Notes under the pieces: model-generated | Databases searched by the model: none | Told to the model about the DNA's origin: nothing | What the model saw: the letters and a program-made list of their open reading frames with translations, nothing else | From: Winogradskyella sp. MH6 | GTDB taxonomy: Bacteria; Bacteroidota; Bacteroidia; Flavobacteriales; Flavobacteriaceae | Assembly: GCF_022810765.1 (NCBI RefSeq) | Contig: NZ_CP094494.1 | Coordinates: forward strand, 1,922,001-1,986,000 | DNA: 64,000 nucleotides | Direction of reading: 5' to 3' | Shown here: positions 8,749 to 16,726 of the stretch, piece after piece | How the letters are laid out: the number at the start of each line of letters is the position of its first letter | Position numbering within the stretch: the first letter of the stretch is position 1 | Translations under genes and position numbers: made by a program

Positions 8749-11247
8749 ATGAAGACTATAAATTTTGCTATAGATCTAGGAACAACAAACAGCCTGGTCG
8801 CTAAATATGATAACGGTAAAATCAAAATATTTAATAACCCTTTGGGTTTAAAGCAAACCTTACCATCCTGTATCGCTTTTAGAGGTAACAGAATCGTAAT
8901 TGGTGATAAGGCTTTGGATTATTTAGAAAAAGATGCAGAAAATGTCTGTATGTTATTCAAAAGAAAAATGGGTACTCAGGACACTTATTTTGTGCCTGCT
9001 TTAGATAAGGAAATGCAGCCTATTGAACTTTCGTCTTTGGTTTTAAAAGAACTCAAAAACTTTTTACCAGATGGCGAGACAGTGAATAGTGTTGTTATTA
9101 CAATACCAGCTGCGTTTGACACTATTCAATCTAATGCGACAAAAAAAGCAGGTTATTTAGCCGGATTTAAAGAAGTAGTTCTACTCCAAGAGCCCATAGC
9201 AGCTTGTTTGGCATTTGCTAATACGTCTAATACCGAAGTTAAAGAAAAGGAACATTGGATTGTTTATGATTTTGGTGGTGGAACGTTTGATGTGGCTTTG
9301 GTTGAAGTTGATGAAAGAGAGTTAAAAGTTGTAGATCATCAAGGTGATAATTATTTAGGTGGTGCCGATTTTGATAGTCTAATAGTTCAGCATCTGATAG
9401 TGCCTTTTATTGAAGAAAAGACAGGCCAATCGGATTTATGGAAATCTTTAAAATCCAAATCTTCAACACACAAAGGACTTTATTTTGAATTATTAAAGAA
9501 GGCTGAAGAAGCGAAAAAGGAGCTTTCAAATTTTGAAGAAACCGAAATAGAACTAGACATTAGTATTAATGATGTTGACTTATATGATCATTTAATAGTA
9601 AAACGTGAAGTTTTTGAGAATTTAATTCTTTCAAACGTAGAAAATACGGTTACTATCATTAAAGATATTATTAAGGAAAATCAGTTGCTTAATTCAGATA
9701 TAAAGCGCGTAATTTTAATTGGAGGAACTACATATATACCTTTAATTAAAAAATCAATTGCCAATGCCATAGGTGTGGAGGTTAATTCTTCAATAGACCC
9801 AACGTCTGCAGTTGTTGAGGGTGCAGCATATTATGCAGGTTCTAAACCTAGTGAGTTAAAAGAGGAAGAAATTGTTGAGGAAGAAGAAAATAAAGAGGAA
9901 TCAATAATTGATTCTAAGTTTTTCTACGAACAGAACACAAGAGATGCTGAGGAATTGATTACTGCAAAATTCTCAGGAGTAGATATTGATAATTATAGAA
10001 TAATACGAAAAGATGGAGGTTACGATTCTGGAGTAAAAAACTTAAAGAACAATTCGTTTTCAGAATTTGTGCCGCTTTTAGAAGGTAGACTTAACCAGTT
10101 TAAGGTACAATTGCTCAACAGTGGTTTAGAAGTTTTAAAAGTTATAGATCCAATTTCTATTAATCATGGTAGTTACAGTGTAAATGGGCAACCACTGCCA
10201 AATGATATCTGTATTGAGATAGATGATATGGATGCTTCAGCTACACGATTAGAGCGCATATTTGCCAAAGGAAGTATTCTGCCATTAAAGAAAAAAATAT
10301 ATAAAACAGCTTCTAAAACCATTTTAAAAAAGTCTAAATCTAACCTTGCTATCAATGTCATCGAAGGAAAATCTAATGGCTTGCCAAGTTCTGGTCTAAG
10401 TATTGGTTACATCGAAATTTTTGGTGAAGATTTAGAAGACGATTTAATTAAAGGAACTGATATTGAAATTGAATTGGAAATTTCTGAATCTAGAGAACTG
10501 AAAATAAATGTGTTTTTACAGTCTTGCGATCAAGAGTTTGAGAACGTATTTAGTGAATCTGAGCGATCCATTAGCGTAAACAAAATCAATACTGAGATTA
10601 ATACAATTTTAGGTGATGTTGAAGCTGTAATCAAAACAGCTAATGCTAATGAAAATTTTGAATATTCTAATAAGCTCGAATCCATACGAGTAGGACTTAT
10701 TGAAATTCAGATTGAAGCTTCATTGATACATGATGATGATATTTCGGATACTAAATTTCAACTCGATGATAAAAAGCGAAAGCTTATACAAGATTTTGAC
10801 GACTTAACCCGAAATGAGATTGTAGCAAAAGAAATTGAAGAGTATAACGATACAAAGGCCGATTTAGAATATCATCTTAACCAGAATGAAAATGAGCGAT
10901 TCAAAACTAAGTATCAGCGTATTATTCAAAATGAAAAAGAGGTTATTAATTCATTAGATAGATATCTTATTCGTTCAAAGATTAAGGAGTTGGAAGAGCT
11001 GTTCAATGCCATTATACAATCTAGTGACGAAAACTTTATATCCTATTATCTAGGTTTAAAACTCTATGATAATTTCACAAATAAGCGTAAAGCTGAAAAA
11101 TTATTTGAACAAGGAGATAAAGCCTTAGAACAACAAGATTACAAGGTAATTCGCCATGTAGTTTATGGACTGTCAGCTCTAGTGCACGAGAATGATAGAC
11201 ATCAACGCAAAGACTTTAGTGATGATAGTAAAACAGGGTTAAATTAA
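8749..11247 (+). CDS. Atypical Hsp70 family protein (832 residues)
   Basis: An Hsp70-type ATPase, not the housekeeping DnaK. Residues 1 to about 365 are a full actin-like ATPase domain, with DLGTTNS at 9-15, YDFGGGTFD near 172-180 and IGGTTYIP near 324-331. An acidic linker (about 368-390) follows, then about 110 residues unlike DnaK. The next stretch (about 500-590) resembles a substrate-binding beta domain, with LPLKKKIYKTAS and SIGYIEIFG. A long, charged, helix-rich C-terminal extension (about 600-820) completes the protein. It is about 200 residues longer than DnaK and lacks the usual C-terminal tail. The GrpE-like gene is directly upstream. Its stop codon interlocks with that of the convergent membrane-protein gene. 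Confidence 0.85.
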   Translation: MKTINFAIDLGTTNSLVAKYDNGKIKIFNNPLGLKQTLPSCIAFRGNRIVIGDKALDYLEKDAENVCMLFKRKMGTQDTYFVPALDKEMQPIELSSLVLKELKNFLPDGETVNSVVITIPAAFDTIQSNATKKAGYLAGFKEVVLLQEPIAACLAFANTSNTEVKEKEHWIVYDFGGGTFDVALVEVDERELKVVDHQGDNYLGGADFDSLIVQHLIVPFIEEKTGQSDLWKSLKSKSSTHKGLYFELLKKAEEAKKELSNFEETEIELDISINDVDLYDHLIVKREVFENLILSNVENTVTIIKDIIKENQLLNSDIKRVILIGGTTYIPLIKKSIANAIGVEVNSSIDPTSAVVEGAAYYAGSKPSELKEEEIVEEEENKEESIIDSKFFYEQNTRDAEELITAKFSGVDIDNYRIIRKDGGYDSGVKNLKNNSFSEFVPLLEGRLNQFKVQLLNSGLEVLKVIDPISINHGSYSVNGQPLPNDICIEIDDMDASATRLERIFAKGSILPLKKKIYKTASKTILKKSKSNLAINVIEGKSNGLPSSGLSIGYIEIFGEDLEDDLIKGTDIEIELEISESRELKINVFLQSCDQEFENVFSESERSISVNKINTEINTILGDVEAVIKTANANENFEYSNKLESIRVGLIEIQIEASLIHDDDISDTKFQLDDKKRKLIQDFDDLTRNEIVAKEIEEYNDTKADLEYHLNQNENERFKTKYQRIIQNEKEVINSLDRYLIRSKIKELEELFNAIIQSSDENFISYYLGLKLYDNFTNKRKAEKLFEQGDKALEQQDYKVIRHVVYGLSALVHENDRHQRKDFSDDSKTGLN

Positions 11248-12998
11248 TTTCTGTTGTAGTAATTATTGTAATAATCTTTGTAAAGCGCATCAATATATAA
11301 AGGTTCCAGATTCAAATCATAAGACCTCAAATTATCAGTATCATAAGCATTATGCTGAACTCTTTGAGATGAAGTGCTAGTTTCATCTTCTTTAGGAGGA
11401 TAAACAACTATAATACTATTTCTCTTGTTTAGATTCTTAATTTGATATAATTCTGAAAGTCTACCATCGCTTCTAAAGTGAGAAAACTTGGAATTAATAA
11501 AATCGCTTCCTGTATAAAAAGCAACACAATCTCTTTCTCTTAGATGGATATACAGGTCTTTATTCTTTGGTATAAAAATAGACTGATCTACATTGTTTTT
11601 TAGCCTAAAAACGACAAGGTCATTATTACTTTTATTACTAATCAACGTAATCTTATCTTTACTAGAAACTCTTAATTCATGCGGAATTGCATTAAACGAT
11701 TTTGGGTAAGGATTAGAATAAGGTTTTACAGATGCAGTTATGGTATTGACTTTCGGTTTTTTATAATACTTATATTTAAGAGAATATAAAAAACGAATAT
11801 GACTTATAAGTTTTCTTTTATCTGCTTTAGAAAGTGGTTCGTCGTCTATTAATTCAGTAGACTCAATCACAGTTTCCTCAATGTCTTCTGTAGATTCTAT
11901 TACTGTTTCTTCAATCTCATCATCAGAATTATTGTCATCAGAAGATTTAGAATTTCCGCTAAGAACATTTCTTAAATCCTCTTCATCAGCATTTCCTTTC
12001 TGTACTTCTCTAATAATACTATCTAACCTAGTTAAATTTGGGTTATCACTATTAGTACCATTAGATCTATAGTTGAAATTTTCAAAATTTATAGAATTAA
12101 AATCAGGACGCGAATCATTAGAAACATCTTTTGCTATCCAAATAATGAGTCTTATAACTATAAATACAATGAAAACGATGCTCCAACTGTTTGATCCAGA
12201 GCCAGACTTCTCTTTATCACGAGTAGAGGAAAAAGCGTATTCTTTCGCTATCTCTGCGTTAGATTCTAAAGTCTCCTTTAAAAATACCTTTGAAGTATCT
12301 AAGTGAGCAAATGCTACCATTACCCTAGCACAGAACTTAAAATTATCTCTACTTGTGTTTCTTCTTAGCTGATTATAAGTATCAATTACCTCTGAGTTTA
12401 GCTCTAGTATTTCTTCATTAAAAGCATCAGGATAGGTGTTTAAACTATCTATAAATGTCTTGTTACTTATAAATGCTACAGGATATTGTTTTTCGCTTAA
12501 TTTACCTTTTTGAAGATATGCACAAGCATAATTTAACCTCGCCTTAAAAAAGTTGATAACTAATTGATTGATGGCTTCTGTAAACAGATAGTTGTGTTGT
12601 AGTACTTTATAAATATGCTCATATTTTCCTTTATTGAGAGCATCACCAATATATACAACTAAATTTTCTTTAAAATAGTCGTTGAGAAAATATTTAAGAG
12701 TTTCTAGATCTTGTATTGAAGACTCATCTATATAGATATCTTTTAATCTTATGTCTTCAAAATTACCAGATATTAAATGTTTTAGCCAAGCATGTTTTTC
12801 AACAAAAATGTAGCACTCTCTACGACTGTCATTTTTCAGATCGTCAATGATTTTAGTGATCTCTCCAATGTTATTGACATCCTCTAGCATTGCTTTAGCC
12901 TTCAACTGTTTTTGAAGCCTAATAATACTATTGGCATTTAGCTCAGCTATTTGGTCTAAGCTAAGGTCTAGAAGGTCTGTTAAAGAGGTGTATTTCAA
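11244..12998 (-). CDS. Uncharacterised membrane protein convergent with the Hsp70 gene
   Basis: A 584-residue protein I do not recognise. Residues 1-260 look helical and soluble. One hydrophobic segment (about 272-289, SWSIVFIVFIVIRLIIWIA) looks like a membrane anchor. Next comes an Asn/Ser/Asp-rich stretch and an acidic region with an 11-residue repeat (IEETVIESTED/EL). A basic stretch and a probably folded domain (about 430-584) with LRERDCVAFYTGSDF follow. There is no signal peptide or J-domain. The stop codon shares bases with the Hsp70 stop. Possible partnership with that chaperone rests on location only. Confidence 0.75.
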   Translation of the reverse strand: MKYTSLTDLLDLSLDQIAELNANSIIRLQKQLKAKAMLEDVNNIGEITKIIDDLKNDSRRECYIFVEKHAWLKHLISGNFEDIRLKDIYIDESSIQDLETLKYFLNDYFKENLVVYIGDALNKGKYEHIYKVLQHNYLFTEAINQLVINFFKARLNYACAYLQKGKLSEKQYPVAFISNKTFIDSLNTYPDAFNEEILELNSEVIDTYNQLRRNTSRDNFKFCARVMVAFAHLDTSKVFLKETLESNAEIAKEYAFSSTRDKEKSGSGSNSWSIVFIVFIVIRLIIWIAKDVSNDSRPDFNSINFENFNYRSNGTNSDNPNLTRLDSIIREVQKGNADEEDLRNVLSGNSKSSDDNNSDDEIEETVIESTEDIEETVIESTELIDDEPLSKADKRKLISHIRFLYSLKYKYYKKPKVNTITASVKPYSNPYPKSFNAIPHELRVSSKDKITLISNKSNNDLVVFRLKNNVDQSIFIPKNKDLYIHLRERDCVAFYTGSDFINSKFSHFRSDGRLSELYQIKNLNKRNSIIVVYPPKEDETSTSSQRVQHNAYDTDNLRSYDLNLEPLYIDALYKDYYNNYYNRN

Positions 12999-13102
12999 GT
13001 CTAAAATCTTATCAGATTTAAAAGTAATTAAATAAATTAAGTAGAAAAATATTTTTATTTTTTTCAGATGAAGGAATAATGAAAAATTTTTAAAAAAATA
13101 TT

Positions 13103-13131
13103 TTGAGATATTAAAAACTAGTCTATCTTTG
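13103..13131 (+). promoter_or_regulatory. Promoter of the tRNA-Val genes
   Basis: TTG at 13103-13105, an 18-base spacer, then TATCTTTG at 13124-13131. This matches the Bacteroidota promoter consensus. The first tRNA begins 16 bases downstream. Confidence 0.85.
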
Positions 13132-13146
13132 CAGTCCTAATAATTA

Positions 13147-13221
13147 GGGCGCGTAGCTCAGTTGGTTCAGAGCACTTGGTTTACACCCAAGGGGTCAGGG
13201 GTTCGAATCCCTTCGCGCCCA
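13147..13221 (+). tRNA. tRNA-Val (anticodon TAC)
   Basis: The cloverleaf is complete. Acceptor stem GGGCGCG (13147-13153) pairs with CGCGCCC (13214-13220), followed by discriminator A. The anticodon arm CTTGG-TTTACAC-CCAAG presents TAC, and the T arm contains GGTTCGAATCC. The terminal CCA is not encoded. Confidence 0.95.
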
Positions 13222-13222
13222 C

Positions 13223-13251
13223 AAAAGTTCACAGAAATGTGAACTTTTTTT
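13223..13251 (+). terminator. Terminator-like hairpin between the two tRNA-Val genes
   Basis: AAAAGTTCAC (13223-13232) pairs with GTGAACTTTT (13239-13248) around a six-base loop, followed by more T. It has all the features of an intrinsic terminator, yet the second tRNA starts only 10 bases later. Confidence 0.75.
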
Positions 13252-13261
13252 GTTTATATAA

Positions 13262-13336
13262 GGGTCATTAACTCAGTTGGTTCAGAGTGTTACCTTGACA
13301 GGGTAGAAGTCACTGGTTCGAATCCAGTATGACCCA
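13262..13336 (+). tRNA. tRNA-Val (anticodon GAC)
   Basis: Acceptor stem GGGTCAT (13262-13268) pairs with ATGACCC (13329-13335), with discriminator A. The anticodon arm TTACC-TTGACAG-GGTAG presents GAC, reading GUC/GUU valine codons. The D stem has an A-T pair where G-C is usual. No CCA is encoded. There is little room for a separate promoter after the preceding hairpin. Confidence 0.9.
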
Positions 13337-13343
13337 CAACAAA

Positions 13344-13372
13344 AAATCCAAACAAGCGTTTGGATTTGATGT
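13344..13372. terminator. Bidirectional terminator between tRNA-Val and murF
   Basis: AAATCCAAAC (13344-13353) pairs with GTTTGGATTT (13358-13367) around a 4-base loop, with A- and T-rich flanks. It ends the tRNA transcript on + and sits just after the murF stop on -. Confidence 0.8.
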
Positions 13373-13374
13373 TT

Positions 13375-14655
13375 CTATATGAATTCTAAAATCCGTTCTA
13401 AAGCCATTCCTCTAGAGCCTTTAATTAAAACTGTAGAATCATTTAAGTCTAAGTTTTTTAGTAGAGGCTTTAAATCTTCAAAACTTTTGAATTTCTTAGT
13501 TGTTGGTTTGGTACTGGTTTTGTGAAAATTCTCACCTACCAGAATGATGTTTTTATCAAAATTATTTTCAGCAAAATTGACAATAGCTTGGTGCTCTTTT
13601 TCAGCTTCTTTACCCAGCTCAAACATATCTCCCAGAAAAAGATATTTGTATTCTGCATTGAGCTGTTTTAGATTTTTAAGCGCTGCCAACATGCTTGTTG
13701 GGTTAGCATTATAAGCATCTAAAATAATTTTTGTAGACCCTCTTTCAATAATTTCAGAACGATTGTTGTTGGGTTGGTAGCTTTCAATTGCATTTTTAAT
13801 AGCCTCAGGCTTTACATTAAAATATTGACCAATAGCTACAGCAACTGCTATGTTACCATAATTGTAATCACCGATAAGTTGGCTTTTAATTTCAATTTTT
13901 TTAAAGCTTAAGTTTACAAATGGGTCAGCACTTTTAAACTCAACAGTACAATCGTTTTCTTTTGCTTTTCCAAACCTAACTATATTTTGATAATTATTAA
14001 TCTGTTTAATTTGCTTAGGATCGTCAGTGTTTATAAATGCAGTTTTTTGATTTGATTTTAGATAATCGTACAATTCAGACTTGCCTTTTATAATGCCTTC
14101 TTCACTTCCAAATCCTTCTAGGTGTGCTTTTCCAAAATTTGTGATTAGTCCATAATCAGGTTGTGCTATACCGCAAAGAAATTCAATTTCTTTTTGGTGA
14201 TTGGCTCCCATTTCAACAATACCATAATCTAAGTCTTTGGTAAAGGACAATAAGGTGAGTGGTACTCCTATATGATTGTTGAGGTTTCCTTTGGTTGCAT
14301 TGACTTTGTAAGTGGTTGAAAGTACAGCTTTAATTAACTCTTTTGTTGTTGTTTTACCGTTACTTCCTGTTAATGATATTATAGGTGTTTTAATTTCTCT
14401 ACGATGGTATGTGGCTAATTTTTGAAGTGTTTTTAATGCATCGTTTACTAATATGCAATTGTCATTTATAACGCCTTTTTTATCATCAACAACACAGTAT
14501 TTTGCTCCGTTATCAAAAGCTTGCTTAACAAACTTGTTACCATCAAAATTATCACCTTTTAAAGCGAAGTACATATCGTCTTTGCTGATTTTTCTTGTAT
14601 CTGTAGAGACAGAAGTGCAGACTTCAAATTTTTTATATATAGATGCTATTTCCAT
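13375..14655 (-). CDS. murF: UDP-N-acetylmuramoyl-tripeptide--D-alanyl-D-alanine ligase
   Basis: A 426-residue cytoplasmic Mur ligase that adds D-Ala-D-Ala to the UDP-MurNAc tripeptide, the last soluble step of peptidoglycan precursor synthesis. It contains the ATP loop TGSNGKTTTKE, the magnesium-binding region EMGANHQKEI and the MurF motif DAYNANPTSM. The length is slightly below the E. coli enzyme. It lies downstream of gldJ on the same strand but behind a strong terminator hairpin (14667-14702). It therefore depends on read-through or an unrecognised promoter. Confidence 0.94.
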   Translation of the reverse strand: MEIASIYKKFEVCTSVSTDTRKISKDDMYFALKGDNFDGNKFVKQAFDNGAKYCVVDDKKGVINDNCILVNDALKTLQKLATYHRREIKTPIISLTGSNGKTTTKELIKAVLSTTYKVNATKGNLNNHIGVPLTLLSFTKDLDYGIVEMGANHQKEIEFLCGIAQPDYGLITNFGKAHLEGFGSEEGIIKGKSELYDYLKSNQKTAFINTDDPKQIKQINNYQNIVRFGKAKENDCTVEFKSADPFVNLSFKKIEIKSQLIGDYNYGNIAVAVAIGQYFNVKPEAIKNAIESYQPNNNRSEIIERGSTKIILDAYNANPTSMLAALKNLKQLNAEYKYLFLGDMFELGKEAEKEHQAIVNFAENNFDKNIILVGENFHKTSTKPTTKKFKSFEDLKPLLKNLDLNDSTVLIKGSRGMALERILEFI

Positions 14656-14666
14656 GAGTCTAAAAA

Positions 14667-14702
14667 TAAAAAAGTCCTGATAAATTTATCAGGACTTTTT
14701 TA
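14667..14702 (-). terminator. Strong palindromic terminator between gldJ and murF
   Basis: A perfect inverted repeat centred between 14684 and 14685 spans 14668-14701, with GTCCTGAT/ATCAGGAC in the core and A/T runs at both ends. It lies 20 bp after the gldJ stop and 12 bp before the murF start. Confidence 0.8.
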
Positions 14703-14721
14703 AATATTATTTAAAGTCTTA

Positions 14722-16395
14722 TTAGTTACGTTTCTTTTGAGATTTTACAGATTTAGAACCTACTCTAGAAACAGCACATCTAAACCCAATATAGTCTGTA
14801 GCCATATCTTGTGGGAAATAACGACGTTGTGCAGGATCTATCCAATATGCTCTATCTCTCCATGAACCACCTTTGAAAACTCTTACTTCGTCGTTGATTA
14901 AAGATGTTCTATTGTTAGATTTGTCATATTCTCTAATAAGCTTACCTTCAGCTGAATCTACAGCTACGGTATGCTTAGGTGAGTTGTACATTTTTCCTGT
15001 AGCGTCAACTCTGTCGTCACCTTCGTCAAAACTTTCTCTGTAATAACGAGAAGAACGCTTGTCACCATCTCTAAAGTTTCTGTTATCACTCTTGTCAAAC
15101 TGAGTTCTTAAATAAGTGTCTTCATCATCAACAGGGATTTTTGCAATTTCACCTGGTAGATTACGAGCAATGATTTTACCATTACTTAAGGTGTCGTATA
15201 CTATTTCCTCTGCAGTAACAATTTTTACTGTTCCATCAGGATTTAAAGCATTTTTTGTGTAAACATTACCTCTGTAGTAGTTGAAGTCGTTAAACTCATC
15301 ATCAACAATAGGACGATAAACATCGGCTACCCACTCAGCAACGTTACCAGCCATATCATAAAGACCGTAATCGTTTGGTTCGTATGATTTTACTTCGGCA
15401 GTAATATCAGCACCATCATCAGACCATCCAGCAATTCCACCATAGTCACCTTTACCTTGCTTAAAGTTAGCCATTTGATCACCACGATTTACACGCTTAC
15501 CAGATCTTGTGTATTGGCCATCCCAAGGATATTTTTTACGACCTCTATAAACGTTATAGCTTCTTAACTCACTCATGCCTAGAGCAGCATATTCCCATTC
15601 TGCCTCAGTTGGTAGTCTATATTTTACTGGGATTAGTCCAGTCTCTCTATTAGCGTAAACATTAACAGGGTTGCCTTCAGCATCTGTTTGCTGTCTTCTT
15701 TTACCACCTTCTAAAACTTCAGAATTACCTCCATAAGTTTGAGTTGGTGCGTTAATGTATGTATCTACATCAAAAGTACTGTCTGCGTTTAAGTCTGTTA
15801 AGTGAGCATCTCTTTTTATGTAGCCTGCATCTTGTAAAGACATTTCAGCAACACGGTTAGATCTCCAGTTTGCATATTCAACAGCTTGAATCCAGCTAAC
15901 ACCAACAACAGGATAATTAGCATAACCAGGATGACGTAAATAGTTTTCTGTCATCATTTCGTTATAACCTAAACGATTTCTCCATACCAAAGTATCAGGA
16001 AGTGCTCCTTTATATATAAGAGCATAGTTAGGATCGTCTGGTGGATATACACTTTTTAGATAATATAAGTAATAAAGATAATTTACGTTAGTAACCTCGG
16101 CTTCATCCATATAAAAAGATTGGATATGCTGTTGGTTTGGTGTGTTGTTCCAATCGTGCATTGGGTCGTCTTGTACTTTACCCATTGTAAAAGTTCCGCC
16201 TTCAATAAAAGCTGTACCAGGAGGTGTTTCTTGTTCTTTAAAGCTGGTGTTGTACTGAAAACCACCATTCTTATCGTTGATTTTCCATCCTGTAGCACTA
16301 TCTACATTGCCTGAGTTAGAGTTACGTTTACAACTAACAATACTAGCGCAAAGCGTCAGTGCAATTAAAAATTTTAGGTTTGAGACATTTTTCAT
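14722..16395 (-). CDS. gldJ: Gliding motility / type IX secretion lipoprotein GldJ
   Basis: A 557-residue lipoprotein of the formylglycine-generating-enzyme-like (SUMF1) fold. The Gld proteins of this fold are structural and needed for gliding and type IX secretion. The start at 16395 gives MKNVSNLKFLIALTLCASIVSC, a clean lipoprotein signal with a C-terminal lipobox cysteine. The longer frame from 16446 would put a poor N-terminus ahead of it. SUMF1-type landmarks are visible: GGTFTMG, TNVNYLYYLYYL, PVVGVSWIQAVEYANW, RLPTEAEWEYAA, AGNVAEWVADVY, KGGSWRD and the terminal GFRCAVSR. It is divergent from porU, a typical flavobacterial arrangement. Confidence 0.94.
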   Translation of the reverse strand: MKNVSNLKFLIALTLCASIVSCKRNSNSGNVDSATGWKINDKNGGFQYNTSFKEQETPPGTAFIEGGTFTMGKVQDDPMHDWNNTPNQQHIQSFYMDEAEVTNVNYLYYLYYLKSVYPPDDPNYALIYKGALPDTLVWRNRLGYNEMMTENYLRHPGYANYPVVGVSWIQAVEYANWRSNRVAEMSLQDAGYIKRDAHLTDLNADSTFDVDTYINAPTQTYGGNSEVLEGGKRRQQTDAEGNPVNVYANRETGLIPVKYRLPTEAEWEYAALGMSELRSYNVYRGRKKYPWDGQYTRSGKRVNRGDQMANFKQGKGDYGGIAGWSDDGADITAEVKSYEPNDYGLYDMAGNVAEWVADVYRPIVDDEFNDFNYYRGNVYTKNALNPDGTVKIVTAEEIVYDTLSNGKIIARNLPGEIAKIPVDDEDTYLRTQFDKSDNRNFRDGDKRSSRYYRESFDEGDDRVDATGKMYNSPKHTVAVDSAEGKLIREYDKSNNRTSLINDEVRVFKGGSWRDRAYWIDPAQRRYFPQDMATDYIGFRCAVSRVGSKSVKSQKKRN

Positions 16396-16593
16396 ATCCA
16401 TATGTTTAAGTAAGCTCGTTGAATTTTTAGTTCCGCAATATAACAATTAAAGGTAAACCAACAACTTTTTTTTGCTTGAAAATTCAAAAAAATATGCATT
16501 TCATCCTTTTTTTTGAACACAATAACGGATTTTTGGTCGATTTAACGATGTGTTTTGCTCTTTAATAACGATTACTAAAATAAATTATTGTTG

Positions 16594-16601
16594 TATTTTT
16601 G
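16594..16601 (+). promoter_or_regulatory. Candidate -7 box of porU
   Basis: TATTTTTG matches TAnnTTTG. The -33 position, about 19 bases upstream, has TTA rather than TTG. It predicts a leader of about 120 bases before the porU start. Confidence 0.55.
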
Positions 16602-16625
16602 AAATAAAAATTGAAGTACCATAAT

Positions 16626-16706
16626 AAGCCTATAAATTAACCGTTATTCAACTGTATTTTATACAATATCAGGTTAGTGGTATTTGCTTTTGAGAATATA
16701 AGGCTT
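16626..16706 (+). promoter_or_regulatory. Candidate structured 5' leader of porU
   Basis: Three nested stems can be drawn. P1 is AAGCC+TATA (16626-16634) with TATA+GGCTT (16697-16706, one bulged A). P2 is TAACC (16638-16642) with GGTTA (16672-16676). P3 is TGTAT (16653-16657) with ATACA (16661-16665). The nesting lies between the predicted start point and the porU start codon. Stems are short and AU-rich, so this is tentative. Confidence 0.3.
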
Positions 16707-16726
16707 TTAAATCATAAAAAATTTAA

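Larger units (their letters stand above)
16396..16726. other. gldJ-porU divergent intergenic region
   Basis: 331 bp without a plausible gene. It holds a candidate porU promoter (-7 at 16594-16601) and a structured stretch (16626-16706) described separately. I found no exact TAnnTTTG box for gldJ on the - strand. Confidence 0.6.

Noticed and set aside
11881..12306. Two + strand frames opposite the 584-residue membrane protein
   Set aside because: They are antisense to a long coherent reading frame and have serine-rich, low-complexity translations with no motifs.
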